Below, one piece after another: positions 22,505 to 32,271 of a DNA stretch of 64,000 nt. Origin of the DNA: an uncultured Rhodobiaceae bacterium (GTDB taxonomy: Bacteria > Pseudomonadota > Alphaproteobacteria > Rhizobiales > TMED25); contig CAJWPC010000001.1 of assembly GCA_913045225.1 (NCBI GenBank), positions 223,594 to 287,593 on the forward strand, written 5' to 3'. The notes beneath the pieces are model-generated. The model was not told where the DNA came from and did no database searches. It saw nothing but the letters and a program-made list of their open reading frames with translations. Position 1 is the stretch's first letter, and the number at the start of each line of letters is the position of its first letter. A program made the position numbers and the translations under genes.

Positions 22505-22873
22505 ATGATACAGATGCAATCAAATCTTAGCGTGGCTGATAACTCTGGCGCAAAAAGGGTGCAGTGTATCAAAGTCTTGGGTGGATCAAAAAGAAAAACG
22601 GCACACATTGGTGATACAATCGTGGTAACTGTCAAAGAAGCTATACCTCGTGGGAGAGTTAAAAAGGGGGACGTCTTAAAGGCTGTTATTGTAAGGACGG
22701 CCAAAGGAATATTAAGAAATGACGGTACTGCAATAAGATTCGATGGTAACGCGGCTGTATTAATAAATAACCAAGGCGAGCCAATTGGAACTAGAATATT
22801 TGGGCCGATAACTCGTGAGCTTAGAGCAAAAAATCATATGAAGATAATTTCATTAGCACCGGAGGTACTATAG
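22505..22873 (+). CDS. rplN: 50S ribosomal protein L14
   Basis: The 122-residue protein starts [27 protein letters not shown], the usual family start, with an AAGGAA ribosome site upstream. [28 protein letters not shown] is the conserved C-terminus. It is immediately followed by rplX. Confidence 0.99.
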   Translation: MIQMQSNLSVADNSGAKRVQCIKVLGGSKRKTAHIGDTIVVTVKEAIPRGRVKKGDVLKAVIVRTAKGILRNDGTAIRFDGNAAVLINNQGEPIGTRIFGPITRELRAKNHMKIISLAPEVL

Positions 22874-23194
22874 ATGGCGGCAAAGATTAGGAAAGGTGAC
22901 AGCGTTATAGTATTAACGGGAAAAGATAAGGGTAAGACTGGGACTGTTTTAACTGTATTTCCTGATGAAAATAAGCTAATTGTGCAAGGGGTGAGTATTA
23001 AGAAAAAACATCAAAAACAAACACAAACGCAACAGGCTGGCATAATAGAAAAAGAAGGTAAAATACACATCTCAAACGTTGCTATTCTTGAGCCGAGTCA
23101 ATCTAAAAAATCAAAAATTGGTTTCAAATTTTTGAAAGATGGTAAGAAAGTAAGATTTTACAAAAGTAATAGTGAGGTCATAGATGACAAATAG
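22874..23194 (+). CDS. rplX: 50S ribosomal protein L24
   Basis: Assembly-initiating KOW-domain protein ([22 protein letters not shown]). At 106 residues its length is normal. It abuts rplN with no gap and overlaps rplE by 11 bp. Confidence 0.98.
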   Translation: MAAKIRKGDSVIVLTGKDKGKTGTVLTVFPDENKLIVQGVSIKKKHQKQTQTQQAGIIEKEGKIHISNVAILEPSQSKKSKIGFKFLKDGKKVRFYKSNSEVIDDK

Positions 23195-23738
23195 TTATAT
23201 CCCTCGAATGAGAACACATTATCAAGATGTAGTAATTAAGAATCTAAATGAACGATTCAACTACACAAATGCAATGCAGGTACCAAAGCTTGATAAAATA
23301 GTCATAAACATGGGCCTGGGTGACGCTGTTTCTGACTCAAAAAAAGCTGATATTGCAATTGATGCGTTGGGTTTAATTGCCGGCCAAAAGCCAGTATTTA
23401 CCAAAGCAAAAAAATCCATTGCTAATTTTAAGCTTCGTGAGGGCATGGTTATTGGTACAAAGGTTACGCTTCGTAAATCACGAATGTATGAATTTATTGA
23501 TCGACTAATTACTATTGCGTTGCCTCGCGTTAGAGATTTTCGAGGAATTAGCTCAAAGAGTTTTGATGGTAATGGAAACTACGCAATGGGAATTAAAGAG
23601 CATATAGTGTTTCCTGAAATTAATTATGACAAAGTCGATGTCATTAGAGGGATGGATATCATAATTTGTACAACAGCAAATTCAGATGAAGAGGCAAAAG
23701 TTCTACTTGAAGGGTTTAACTTTCCCTTCAGGAATTAA
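23184..23738 (+). CDS. rplE: 50S ribosomal protein L5
   Basis: 5S rRNA-binding protein, 184 residues. It has [18 protein letters not shown], the [21 protein letters not shown] block and [20 protein letters not shown]. It starts inside the end of rplX, indicating coupling. Confidence 0.99.
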   Translation: MTNSYIPRMRTHYQDVVIKNLNERFNYTNAMQVPKLDKIVINMGLGDAVSDSKKADIAIDALGLIAGQKPVFTKAKKSIANFKLREGMVIGTKVTLRKSRMYEFIDRLITIALPRVRDFRGISSKSFDGNGNYAMGIKEHIVFPEINYDKVDVIRGMDIIICTTANSDEEAKVLLEGFNFPFRN

Positions 23739-23752
23739 TAATAGGAGTCTAA

Positions 23753-24058
23753 ATGTCAAAAGTCAGTATAACAGAGCGAAATAATAAAAGATGGAAAATG
23801 AATAAAAAGTTTTCATCAAAAAGAAATAAACTAAAGGACTTAACAAAAAATAAAGCCTTAACAATGGAAGAGAGATTTCAAGCTACAGTTAAACTTGCAA
23901 AGCTACCAAGAAATTCAGCCTCCATTAGATATAGAAATAGATGCGCAATAACTGGAAGACCCAGAGGTTACTACAGAAAACTTGGTGTATCAAGAATTGC
24001 AGTAAGAGATTTGACAGCGGAAAGTCAAATACCGGGTATGATTAAATCAAGTTGGTGA
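23753..24058 (+). CDS. rpsN: 30S ribosomal protein S14 (long, zinc-independent form)
   Basis: The 101-residue protein has the conserved C-terminus RNRCAITGRPRGYYRKLGVSR. It lacks the paired CxxC cysteines of the zinc-binding form, so it is the long C-minus type expected in proteobacteria. Confidence 0.98.
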   Translation: MSKVSITERNNKRWKMNKKFSSKRNKLKDLTKNKALTMEERFQATVKLAKLPRNSASIRYRNRCAITGRPRGYYRKLGVSRIAVRDLTAESQIPGMIKSSW

Positions 24059-24067
24059 GGTGTTAAA

Positions 24068-24463
24068 ATGATGACAGATCCACTAGCAGATATGCTAACA
24101 AGAATAAGGAATGCTCTATTAAGGGGTAAGCCTACTGTAATAACTCCCGCTTCAAAATTGAGGGAAAACGTCTTATCAGTTTTGCAAGATGAAGGATATA
24201 TTCGTGGCTTCATGAAATTAGAAATCGAAGGTGAATTCCCAATGTTTGAAATTGAATTGAAGTATCATGAAGGTGACCCGGTAATAAAGAAACTAGAGAG
24301 GGTATCAAAGCCTGGAAGAAGAGTGTATTCCTCTGTATCAGAATTACCACGCGTTTTTAATGGGCTGGGTGTTTCAATTCTATCTACTTCAAAAGGCGTA
24401 ATGTCAGATGTTAATGCACGTGAAGCAAATGTTGGAGGGGAAATACTCTGTAAAGTATTTTAA
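24068..24463 (+). CDS. rpsH: 30S ribosomal protein S8
   Basis: The 131-residue protein binds the 16S central domain. It contains [14 protein letters not shown] and a C-terminal [26 protein letters not shown]. Two ATG codons occur in tandem; the second (24071) gives the more typical MTDPLADML start. S8 is the spc-operon repressor in E. coli. Confidence 0.98.
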   Translation: MMTDPLADMLTRIRNALLRGKPTVITPASKLRENVLSVLQDEGYIRGFMKLEIEGEFPMFEIELKYHEGDPVIKKLERVSKPGRRVYSSVSELPRVFNGLGVSILSTSKGVMSDVNAREANVGGEILCKVF

Positions 24464-24474
24464 TTAGGTAAAGT

Positions 24475-25008
24475 ATGTCAAGAATTGGAAAAAAATCAAT
24501 CAATATACCAGATAATGTGAAAGCAAGTATTGCTGATGGAGTTATAACGGTTACCGGTCCAAAGGGTGAGTTATCTGCGGAATTATCAGAAGATATTTTG
24601 GTGGAAATTAGTGATACTGAAATAAGTGTTATGCCCAAGAATCTTGAAAAGAAAGCAAGGTCATTTTGGGGCCTGTCAAGAACCATAGTAAGTAATTTAG
24701 TTGCAGGCGTATCTGAGGGATTCTCGAAAACTCTCGAAATCCAAGGTGTTGGTTATCGGGCACAAATGCAGGGTAATGTACTACAGCTTGCGCTTGGGTT
24801 TAGCCATGAGGTAAAATATGATGTACCCGAAGGGATAGATATAAAATGTTTAAAGCCAACCGAGATACAGATTGATGGTATAGACAAGCAGAAGGTTGGT
24901 CAGGCTGCAGCTGAAATTCGAAGGTTTAGGCCTCCAGAGCCTTATAAAGGTAAGGGTATTAGATACAAAGATGAGTATGTATTCAGAAAAGAAGGAAAGA
25001 AAAAGTAG
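24475..25008 (+). CDS. rplF: 50S ribosomal protein L6
   Basis: The 177-residue protein has two repeated alpha/beta domains: MSRIGKKSINIPDNV at the start and the C-terminal PEPYKGKGIRYKDEYVFRKEGKKK. It belongs to the sarcin-ricin loop neighbourhood of the ribosome. Normal operon spacing. Confidence 0.99.
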   Translation: MSRIGKKSINIPDNVKASIADGVITVTGPKGELSAELSEDILVEISDTEISVMPKNLEKKARSFWGLSRTIVSNLVAGVSEGFSKTLEIQGVGYRAQMQGNVLQLALGFSHEVKYDVPEGIDIKCLKPTEIQIDGIDKQKVGQAAAEIRRFRPPEPYKGKGIRYKDEYVFRKEGKKK

Positions 25009-25016
25009 AGTAAAGA

Positions 25017-25370
25017 ATGACCGATATGAATAGTAAAATTAAAAGGAAGTTGAGAGTCCGTAGGGCTCTAAAGAAAAATAAAGACCAAAGACCGAGGCTA
25101 AGTGTTTTCAGGTCATCAAAGAATATTTATGCTCAAATTATCAATGATATCGAAGGCAAAACTTTGGCTTCTGCATCAACTCTAGAAAAAGATCAAAAAA
25201 AATTTAGCGGATCAGATATTAAAGCTGCGGAGAAAATTGGTCAGTTAATTGCTGAACGGGCTAAAAAAGTTGGTATCGATAAGGTTATTTTTGATAGAAG
25301 CGGCTATTTATATCATGGCAGAGTGAAAGCGCTTGCTGAGAAAGCAAGAGAAAATGGATTACAATTTTAA
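25017..25370 (+). CDS. rplR: 50S ribosomal protein L18
   Basis: 5S rRNA-binding protein, 117 residues. It has [21 protein letters not shown] and the C-terminal [24 protein letters not shown]. It lies 8 bp after rplF. Confidence 0.99.
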   Translation: MTDMNSKIKRKLRVRRALKKNKDQRPRLSVFRSSKNIYAQIINDIEGKTLASASTLEKDQKKFSGSDIKAAEKIGQLIAERAKKVGIDKVIFDRSGYLYHGRVKALAEKARENGLQF

Positions 25371-25381
25371 GGAATCAGGAT

Positions 25382-25933
25382 ATGGCAAGGACTCCAGTTA
25401 AAACAAAAGAAGAAAATAACGATTTTATCGATCGACTCGTCCACATTAATCGAGTTGCAAAAGTTGTCAAGGGTGGGCGACGATTTGGATTTGCTGCGCT
25501 GGTTGTGGTCGGAGACCAGAAAGGAAAAGTTGGTTTTGGCCACGGGAAGGCAAAAGAAGTTCCTGAAGCAATAAAAAAAGCAACTGATGATGCAAAGAGA
25601 GAAATGATCAAAGTGCCTCTTAGAGATGGTAGAACTTTACATCATGATGTTTATGGACATCACGGTGCTGGAAAGGTTTTGCTTAGATCCGCACCATCTG
25701 GTACTGGTATAATTGCTGGAGGGCCAATGCGGGCTATCTTTGAAGCTGTCGGAGTGCAAGATGTAGTTGCAAAATCACAGGGAACAGCAAACCCATATAA
25801 TATGGTGCGCGCAACATTTAATGCTCTAAAAAGTGAACAGAGCCCTCGTATGGTAGCTGCCAGAAGGGGTATGAAAGTCAGCAATCTTGTATCAAGAAGA
25901 AAAGAGTTAGCAATAGAAATAGATGATAGGTAA
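25382..25933 (+). CDS. rpsE: 30S ribosomal protein S5
   Basis: Fidelity-related protein, 183 residues. It has the double-stranded-RNA-binding-like N-domain ([29 protein letters not shown]) and the C-terminal [23 protein letters not shown]. Conventional position before rpmD. Confidence 0.99.
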   Translation: MARTPVKTKEENNDFIDRLVHINRVAKVVKGGRRFGFAALVVVGDQKGKVGFGHGKAKEVPEAIKKATDDAKREMIKVPLRDGRTLHHDVYGHHGAGKVLLRSAPSGTGIIAGGPMRAIFEAVGVQDVVAKSQGTANPYNMVRATFNALKSEQSPRMVAARRGMKVSNLVSRRKELAIEIDDR

Positions 25934-25936
25934 GAA

Positions 25937-26125
25937 ATGTCAACATCAAAAAAAACAATTACTGTAAAACAAATTGCGAGCTCAATTGGCAGGAAATTTG
26001 ATCAAAAGCAAACACTCATTGGTCTTGGTTTAAACAAAATTGGTAGAATAAGAGAGCTTGAGGACACCCCATCGATAAGAGGTATGGTGCGAAAAGTCAG
26101 TCACCTCGTAGAAATTATAGAATAG
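25937..26125 (+). CDS. rpmD: 50S ribosomal protein L30
   Basis: Small subunit protein, 62 residues, with [30 protein letters not shown] and the closing [11 protein letters not shown]. It lies 3 bp after rpsE. Confidence 0.97.
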   Translation: MSTSKKTITVKQIASSIGRKFDQKQTLIGLGLNKIGRIRELEDTPSIRGMVRKVSHLVEIIE

Positions 26126-26135
26126 GAATAATTTG

Positions 26136-26606
26136 ATGAAATTAAATGAATTATCAGATTTAGTTGGCGCAAAAAAGAATAGGAAGCGAGTTGGTCGAGG
26201 TATCGGTTCAGGCACCGGCAAAACGTCAGGGCGTGGCGTAAAAGGACAAAAGTCTCGTTCTGGTGTCGCGATAAAAGGATTTGAAGGTGGTCAAATGCCA
26301 CTTCACAGAAGGCTTCCAAAGCGTGGTTTTAATAATTTATTTTCAAAGAAATATAATGTCTTTAATCTGGATAGAATTCAGTATTTCATTGACAATGGTA
26401 AGATAGACGCAAAGCAAATCATAAATATAGATACTTTACTTGAGGCAAAGTTGATTAAGTCTGAGCGTGACGGATTAAAAATACTTGGAAGGGGTAAACT
26501 AACATCCAAAGTTGAGCTTGAGGTGTCAGGGGCCTCAGAGAAAGCAGTTAAGCTCGTTGAAAAAGCCGGTGGTAAAGTAACTGTGCTTGGTGCTGCAAAA
26601 AACTAA
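26136..26606 (+). CDS. rplO: 50S ribosomal protein L15
   Basis: Late assembly protein, 156 residues. It carries the Gly/Arg-rich segment [21 protein letters not shown] near the N-terminus. The ORF track begins at a TTG (26133), but AGGA at 26124-26127 fits the adjacent ATG at 26136 better. Confidence 0.98.
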   Translation: MKLNELSDLVGAKKNRKRVGRGIGSGTGKTSGRGVKGQKSRSGVAIKGFEGGQMPLHRRLPKRGFNNLFSKKYNVFNLDRIQYFIDNGKIDAKQIINIDTLLEAKLIKSERDGLKILGRGKLTSKVELEVSGASEKAVKLVEKAGGKVTVLGAAKN

Positions 26607-26636
26607 GGTTTGTTTAAATTTACAGAATGGTGACTC

Positions 26637-27968
26637 ATGGCATCTGCGGCTGAACAGCTTGCTTCAAATATAAATTTTTCAACTTTCGGTAAAGCCAAAG
26701 ATCTGCAAGGGCGAATATTATTCACACTTGGGGCTCTTTTAATATACAGACTCGGAACCTTTATTCCGCTGCCAGGAATTAATACATCCGCTTTAAATGA
26801 GTTATTTCAGCAAAATCAAAGCGGTATACTTGGCATGTTTGACATGTTTGCTGGCGGTGCTGTTGGTAGAATGGCAATTTTTGCTTTGAATATTATGCCA
26901 TATATATCCGCGGCAATTATTATGCAGCTATTGGTTGCAGTCTCGCCAGTTCTGGGGCAACTGAAAAAAGAGGGTGAACGAGGCAGAAAGCAAATCAATC
27001 AATATACAAGATATGGAACGGTATTTCTTGCCGCACTGCAAGCTTGGGGTATTTCAATAGGTCTTGAAGGTGCCGGTAATATTGTCATTGATCCCGGACT
27101 GTATTTCAGAATGTCTGCTGTAATAACGCTAGTTGGTGGTGTTGTATTTTTGATGTGGATCGGCGAGCAGGTTACGGCACGTGGTATTGGTAATGGTATT
27201 TCACTCATTATATTTGCGGGTATTGTTGCTGAGCTTCCATCCGCTCTGGTTAATACGCTTGAGTTAGGGCGACAAGGAGCACTATCAACTTGGTTAATTT
27301 TGGGTGTTTTGGTTTTGGCAATAATTGTCATTGTGACAATTGTCTATGTAGAAAGGGCTCAAAGGAAGCTAGTGGTTCAGTACCCAAGGAGACAACAAGG
27401 AAATAAGGTGTTTGAGGGTGATAGCTCACATTTACCACTAAAAGTCAATACTGCAGGGGTAATTCCTCCAATCTTTGCTTCTTCATTGCTGTTACTTCCA
27501 ATGACTGTTGCCAATTTCTCTACTGGTCAAGGACCGGATTGGATTAATTTTTTAAGTTCTTTTTTGGGCAGGGGACAACCTTTATACTTATTGTTTTATA
27601 TTTCTTTAATCGTATTTTTTGCTTTCTTCTATACAGCGATTGTCTTTAATCCTGCTGACACAGCTGATAACCTGAAGAAACAGGGTGGATTTATTCCTGG
27701 AATAAGACCCGGAGAGAAAACAGCTGAATATATAGATTATGTACTAACCAGAATTACATGTTTTGGCGCAGCATACTTGGCTGCGATATGTATATTACCT
27801 GAGATATTGATATCTTATGCAGCAATACCATTTTATTTTGGCGGAACATCATTACTTATTGTTGTTAATGTGACTATGGATACTGTTTCACAGGTTCAAA
27901 GCCACCTTCTAGCGCATCAATATGAAGGGCTAATAAGGAAATCTAATTTAAGAGGAAGACGGCGATGA
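26637..27968 (+). CDS. secY: Preprotein translocase subunit SecY
   Basis: Channel-forming inner-membrane protein of the Sec system, 443 residues with ten membrane helices. Recognisable parts include YRLGTFIPLPGIN after the first cytoplasmic segment, the plug region GGAVGRMAIFALNIMPYISAAI, and the cytoplasmic loop GIRPGEKTAEYIDYVLTRIT. The stop overlaps the adk start (ATGA). It works with the SecE encoded 24 kb upstream. Confidence 0.99.
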   Translation: MASAAEQLASNINFSTFGKAKDLQGRILFTLGALLIYRLGTFIPLPGINTSALNELFQQNQSGILGMFDMFAGGAVGRMAIFALNIMPYISAAIIMQLLVAVSPVLGQLKKEGERGRKQINQYTRYGTVFLAALQAWGISIGLEGAGNIVIDPGLYFRMSAVITLVGGVVFLMWIGEQVTARGIGNGISLIIFAGIVAELPSALVNTLELGRQGALSTWLILGVLVLAIIVIVTIVYVERAQRKLVVQYPRRQQGNKVFEGDSSHLPLKVNTAGVIPPIFASSLLLLPMTVANFSTGQGPDWINFLSSFLGRGQPLYLLFYISLIVFFAFFYTAIVFNPADTADNLKKQGGFIPGIRPGEKTAEYIDYVLTRITCFGAAYLAAICILPEILISYAAIPFYFGGTSLLIVVNVTMDTVSQVQSHLLAHQYEGLIRKSNLRGRRR

Positions 27969-28540
27969 ACCTCATCTTATTAGGCCCCCCTGGTTGCGGT
28001 AAGGGTACGCAAGCAGTAAACCTTGTTAAGAAATATGATTATTATCAGCTTTCAACCGGTGATATGCTTAGGGAAGCTGTTGCAAATGAGACACAAACTG
28101 GAAAAATTGTAAAGGATGTCTTGGCAAGCGGAAAACTAGTTGATGATGAGTTAATCATCAAGATAATGGAGGAAAAATTAATTGCGACAAAATCAAAGCC
28201 AGGACGAATATTTGACGGCTTTCCAAGGACACTAATTCAAGCGAATGAACTTGAAGGCTTATTAAAGCGTTACCAAATGAAACTTGACTTAGTAATTGAA
28301 TTGGTGGTTGACCAGCATTCTCTTTTGGAGAGGATCCTGAAAAGAGCAAAAGAGAGTGAAGAGAAAAGAGATGATGATAATTCAGTTATTGTGAAAAAAA
28401 GATTAGAGGTATATAACAAGGAAACAAAGCCAATAGTTGATTTTTATAGCTCTAAATATAATTTAAACAAAATCGACGGTATGCAGAGCATTCAGGAGGT
28501 AAGTAATACAATCGAAAATTTGATTGAAAACAAACATTAA
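27965..28540 (+). CDS. adk: Adenylate kinase, short form
   Basis: Interconverts ATP + AMP and 2 ADP in the cytoplasm. The 191-residue protein has the P-loop GPPGCGKGTQA (residues 7-17), the AMP-site QLSTGDMLREAV and FDGFPRT. The lid region is short and without zinc cysteines, as in other alphaproteobacteria. It overlaps secY by 4 bp. Confidence 0.98.
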   Translation: MNLILLGPPGCGKGTQAVNLVKKYDYYQLSTGDMLREAVANETQTGKIVKDVLASGKLVDDELIIKIMEEKLIATKSKPGRIFDGFPRTLIQANELEGLLKRYQMKLDLVIELVVDQHSLLERILKRAKESEEKRDDDNSVIVKKRLEVYNKETKPIVDFYSSKYNLNKIDGMQSIQEVSNTIENLIENKH

Positions 28541-28549
28541 TTAACCAGA

Positions 28550-28577
28550 TATTATCAAACGATTATGTTTGATAATA
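28550..28577 (+). repeat. 11-bp perfect inverted repeat overlapping the rpsM promoter
   Basis: TATTATCAAAC and GTTTGATAATA flank a 6-base loop (GATTAT). The right arm contains the predicted -35 hexamer TTGATA. No T-run follows, so it does not look like an intrinsic terminator. It could be an operator or a DNA structure at the adk-rpsM boundary. Confidence 0.6.
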
Positions 28578-28597
28578 CTAATAATTGTTGGTATAAC
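28569..28597 (+). promoter_or_regulatory. Candidate promoter of the alpha operon (rpsM-rpsK-rpoA-rplQ)
   Basis: TTGATA (28569-28574) and TATAAC (28592-28597) have an exact 17-bp spacer in the 113-bp adk-rpsM gap. TTGTTGG (28585-28591) and CCAACAA (28626-28632) form a second inverted repeat, the latter just before the ribosome site. Confidence 0.55.
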
Positions 28598-28653
28598 ACA
28601 AATATATTAAGCTAGACTTTTTTATCCAACAAATTGACATAAGGAGAAGTAAA

Positions 28654-29022
28654 TTGGCAAGGATTGCAGGAGTTAACATTCCAACCAATAAGAGAGTAGA
28701 AATAGCACTGCGCTCAATACATGGTATTGGGCCGATTAAAGCTAGGGAAATTTGTGAAAAGGTAAAAATAGAAAATACAAAGAGGGTCAATCAACTCTCT
28801 GATTCTGAGGTCATTGCTATTCGTGAAGCAATTGATAGTGATTATCTAGTCGAAGGGGATCTAAGGCGTGAAGTAGCAATGAATATTAAAGGTATGATGG
28901 ATTTGGGCTGTTATAGAGGTCTAAGGCATAGAAGAGGATTACCTGTGCGAGGTCAGAGAACTTCCACAAATGCACGAACTAGAAAAGGTCCCGCAAAACC
29001 TATAGCTGGTAAAAAGAAATAG
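28654..29022 (+). CDS. rpsM: 30S ribosomal protein S13
   Basis: Head protein contacting the P-site tRNA and the 50S subunit. The 122-residue protein reads [26 protein letters not shown] with C-terminal [25 protein letters not shown]. The start codon is TTG, well supported by AAGGAG at 28641-28646. First gene after the adk gap. Confidence 0.98.
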   Translation: MARIAGVNIPTNKRVEIALRSIHGIGPIKAREICEKVKIENTKRVNQLSDSEVIAIREAIDSDYLVEGDLRREVAMNIKGMMDLGCYRGLRHRRGLPVRGQRTSTNARTRKGPAKPIAGKKK

Positions 29023-29032
29023 CGAGAACTAA

Positions 29033-29422
29033 ATGGTCAAAGATAAAACAAGAGTAAAGAGAAGAGAGAAAAAGAATATTACATCGGGTATTGCCTTCGT
29101 TAATGCTACATATAACAACACAATGATAACAATTACGGATGCTCAAGGAAATGCAATTTCATGGTCATCTGCCGGTGGGATGGGTTTTAAAGGTTCACGT
29201 AAATCAACTCCATACGCGGCACAAGTTGCAGCTGAAGATGCGGCAAGGAAAGCAATGGAGCATGGGATGAAAACAATTGAAGTAATGGTAAAAGGACCCG
29301 GTACTGGTCGAGAGTCAGCACTCAGAGCTCTACAATCAACTGGCTTTACCATAACGTCTATAAAGGATGTCACTCCAATACCCCATAATGGCTGTAGGCC
29401 ACCAAAAAGGCGTCGTGTATAG
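29033..29422 (+). CDS. rpsK: 30S ribosomal protein S11
   Basis: Platform protein lining the mRNA path, 129 residues. It has [22 protein letters not shown], the [19 protein letters not shown] block and the C-terminal [18 protein letters not shown]. It lies 10 bp after rpsM. Confidence 0.99.
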   Translation: MVKDKTRVKRREKKNITSGIAFVNATYNNTMITITDAQGNAISWSSAGGMGFKGSRKSTPYAAQVAAEDAARKAMEHGMKTIEVMVKGPGTGRESALRALQSTGFTITSIKDVTPIPHNGCRPPKRRRV

Positions 29423-29476
29423 GATTAAAGGTAGATTTTCTAAATAAATTTTAAAAAAAGATCAAAGAGGTAAGTT

Positions 29477-30493
29477 GTGATAGAAAAAAACTGGCAGGAA
29501 CTTATAAAGCCAAATAAAATAGAAATAAAGGAAGATAACTCTGGTAAGAATGTCTCAAGACTCACCGTAGAGCCACTTGAGAAAGGATTCGGGCTAACAA
29601 TAGGTAATTCTTTGCGTAGAATCCTATTATCCTCATTGCAGGGTAGCGCAATCACTTCCGTCAAAATTGATGGAGTTTTACATGAATTTTCAGCAATTTC
29701 AGGAGTTAGAGAGGACGTAACCGACATAATATTGAATATTAAAGATGTTGCTCTTAAAATGCATACTGATACAGAGATCAAAATGATCTTAAATAAAACT
29801 GGGCCATGTACTGTTGTTGCTGGAGATATTGAGTCATCCACCGATGTAGAAATACTCAATCCAGAGACTGTCATATGCACACTTGATGACAAGGTTAATG
29901 TTCGTATGGAATTCATTGCAAGAACAGGAAGAGGTTATGTGCCTGCAGAAAAAAACAGGTCAGAAGATGAACCAGTTGGATTGATACCAATAGATAGCTT
30001 ATTTTCACCTGTGAAGCGTGTCTCCTACGAAATCGAAAATACACGGGAGGGGCAAATTCTAGACTACGATAAGTTGAATATGACAATTGAAACGGATGGA
30101 TCTGTCAGGCCTGAAGATGCAGTCGCTTTTGCAGCACGAATTATGCAAGACCAATTAGATGTCTTCGTTAATTTTGAAGAACCGGTTGCGCCAGTGGTAG
30201 AGGATAAAGCGCCTGAGTTAACATTTAATCCCGCTCTACTGAAGAAGGTTGACGAGTTAGAATTGTCGGTTAGATCTGCGAACTGCCTAAAAAATGATAA
30301 TATAGTTTATATTGGCGATCTAATACTAAAATCCGAGTCAGAGATGTTAAGAACACCAAATTTTGGAAGAAAATCCTTGAATGAAATTAAAGAGGTGCTA
30401 GCACAGATGGGTCTCCATCTTGGAATGAATATTCCAAATTGGCCACCTGAAAATATCGATGATCTTGCAAAAAGATATGAGGAAAGCTACTAA
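29477..30493 (+). CDS. rpoA: RNA polymerase subunit alpha
   Basis: Scaffold subunit of RNA polymerase, 338 residues. The N-terminal dimerisation domain has [22 protein letters not shown]. The C-terminal domain, which binds UP elements and activators, has [22 protein letters not shown] and [14 protein letters not shown]. It starts at GTG behind an AAAGAGG ribosome site. Confidence 0.99.
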   Translation: MIEKNWQELIKPNKIEIKEDNSGKNVSRLTVEPLEKGFGLTIGNSLRRILLSSLQGSAITSVKIDGVLHEFSAISGVREDVTDIILNIKDVALKMHTDTEIKMILNKTGPCTVVAGDIESSTDVEILNPETVICTLDDKVNVRMEFIARTGRGYVPAEKNRSEDEPVGLIPIDSLFSPVKRVSYEIENTREGQILDYDKLNMTIETDGSVRPEDAVAFAARIMQDQLDVFVNFEEPVAPVVEDKAPELTFNPALLKKVDELELSVRSANCLKNDNIVYIGDLILKSESEMLRTPNFGRKSLNEIKEVLAQMGLHLGMNIPNWPPENIDDLAKRYEESY

Positions 30494-30517
30494 GCTTATA
30501 ATCCAAAGGATAGATAA

Positions 30518-30958
30518 ATGCGCCATAATAAAGCACAAAGGAAATTGAACAGGACAGCTAGCCATCGGAAAGCTATGTTTTCAAATATGGCTAACGCGCT
30601 AATTAAACATGAGCAAATCATGACGACTCTGCCAAAGGCGAAAGAATTAAGGCCAATTGTTGAGAAATTAGTAACATTGTCAAGAACAAATAGCCTACAT
30701 GCCAGAAGGCAAGCAATATCGAAACTGCAAGATACTGCCATGGTATCTAAACTATTTGACGTGCTCGGCCCAAGGTACGCAGATAGAGCTGGCGGTTACA
30801 CCCGCATAATCAAAGCTGGCTTCAGATATGGTGACTCAGCGCCAATGGCAGTCATTGAATTTATTGACAGAGATAAGGGTGCAAAAGGTCAAGATTCTGG
30901 CCCTGTCCAAATCCAAGATATTGAAGAAGAAACCGAAAATACAAACGCAATTGCATAG
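30518..30958 (+). CDS. rplQ: 50S ribosomal protein L17
   Basis: The 146-residue protein has the conserved N-terminus [29 protein letters not shown] and a short acidic tail. Last gene of the ribosomal run; crcB follows after only 3 bp. Confidence 0.98.
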   Translation: MRHNKAQRKLNRTASHRKAMFSNMANALIKHEQIMTTLPKAKELRPIVEKLVTLSRTNSLHARRQAISKLQDTAMVSKLFDVLGPRYADRAGGYTRIIKAGFRYGDSAPMAVIEFIDRDKGAKGQDSGPVQIQDIEEETENTNAIA

Positions 30959-30961
30959 GTC

Positions 30962-31333
30962 ATGTTGAAAGTCATATATGTTGGCTTTGGCGGTTTTATT
31001 GGCTCAATATTGAGGTATTCTCTGTATTTTTTAACGAGCAACATACTTGGATATACAACGCCAGTAGCAACCCTATTTGTGAATATCATTGGATGTTTTT
31101 TGATTGGTTGTGCTTATCAGTTATTCAGTGCACATCTTGTAGTTTCTGAAAATTTGCGGTTATTTATTATGATTGGCTTGCTCGGAGGTTTTACTACATT
31201 TTCAGCATTTTCTATTGATGCGTTTCTTCTATATCAAAATAGTGGAAAAATATTAGCTATAGCGTATGCAGTTTTATCTATTACATTATCATTACTGGCA
31301 ACGCTAGCAGGGGTTTGGTTGATTAAATCGTAA
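30962..31333 (+). CDS. crcB: Fluoride ion channel CrcB/Fluc
   Basis: Small membrane channel that expels fluoride. The 123-residue protein has four membrane helices, GFGGFIGSILRY at the start and the conserved pore segment GLLGGFTTFSAFS (residues about 75-87). A fluoride riboswitch is absent: the gene starts 3 bp after rplQ, so expression probably rides on the ribosomal operon. Confidence 0.93.
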   Translation: MLKVIYVGFGGFIGSILRYSLYFLTSNILGYTTPVATLFVNIIGCFLIGCAYQLFSAHLVVSENLRLFIMIGLLGGFTTFSAFSIDAFLLYQNSGKILAIAYAVLSITLSLLATLAGVWLIKS

Positions 31334-31350
31334 GTGCAAAGGTTAATATC

Positions 31351-32271
31351 ATGTATCAAATTGTAAAAAACGACGATAGCGGAGTTAGATTAGACAGATG
31401 GCTAAAAGAAAATTTACAAGATATTACTTATGTTGAGATTCAAAAATTAATCCGAACAGGACAAGTAAGAGTCGATGGGGGACGAAAAAAGCAAAATTAT
31501 AGGGTAAATTCGGGAGAAAAAGTCAGATTTCCTCCTAAATTTACGAAGATGAATATCGATATAAACAAAAACATGCCAAAAAATACGGCATTCAGTCTAG
31601 AAGAGATCAAGATTTATGAAGATGATAGCTTGATTGTAATAAATAAACCATATGGTTTATCTACTCAGGGAGGCACAAAAGTTAAGTATCATATTGATGG
31701 ATTGTTATCTATAGAAAATGAGAATGACAAGAATAATTATAGACTAATTCATAGATTGGATAAATATACAAGTGGTGCTCTAATTGTGGCAAAGAAAAGG
31801 GAAAGCGCATCATTTTACACTAAGAAATTCTTTCGTAAGGAAATAAAAAAAACATATTTAGCGCTAACACGCGGTGTACCTGATATCAAAACAGGCTTGA
31901 TCAGCTTTCCTATAGAAAAATCAAATTTAAAAAAAATGTCAAAAAATCAGGATCAATTTCAAGATGCTGTGACCCAATATGAAGTTATCGAAACAACAAA
32001 AGATAGAGTATCTCTGATCAGATTAGAGCCTATTACTGGTAGAAAGCATCAGATCCGTAGGCATTTAAGCATGTTAAATACTCCAATCATTGGAGATAAA
32101 AAATATGGCAATGATGATGCGCCAGAGAATACTGAAAAGCGATTTTATTTACACGCTTATAAGATAGAGTTTCCCCGCTACAGTGATGGGAAAAATATTT
32201 TAATAAAGGCAGAAATTCCTCAATATTTTGAGGAAGCCATGAGTACTCTCGGGATCCAATTTGATGAATAA
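31351..32271 (+). CDS. rluC: RluA-family 23S rRNA pseudouridine synthase (RluC type)
   Basis: Isomerises uridines in 23S rRNA. The 306-residue protein has an N-terminal S4 RNA-binding domain (about 10-60) and a catalytic domain with the HRLDKYTSGALIVAK motif, in which the Asp is the nucleophile, and later RLEPITGRKHQIRRHL. It follows crcB after 17 bp and overlaps the ATP12 gene by 8 bp. The RluC assignment rests on the S4 domain plus the alphaproteobacterial neighbourhood. Confidence 0.88.
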   Translation: MYQIVKNDDSGVRLDRWLKENLQDITYVEIQKLIRTGQVRVDGGRKKQNYRVNSGEKVRFPPKFTKMNIDINKNMPKNTAFSLEEIKIYEDDSLIVINKPYGLSTQGGTKVKYHIDGLLSIENENDKNNYRLIHRLDKYTSGALIVAKKRESASFYTKKFFRKEIKKTYLALTRGVPDIKTGLISFPIEKSNLKKMSKNQDQFQDAVTQYEVIETTKDRVSLIRLEPITGRKHQIRRHLSMLNTPIIGDKKYGNDDAPENTEKRFYLHAYKIEFPRYSDGKNILIKAEIPQYFEEAMSTLGIQFDE

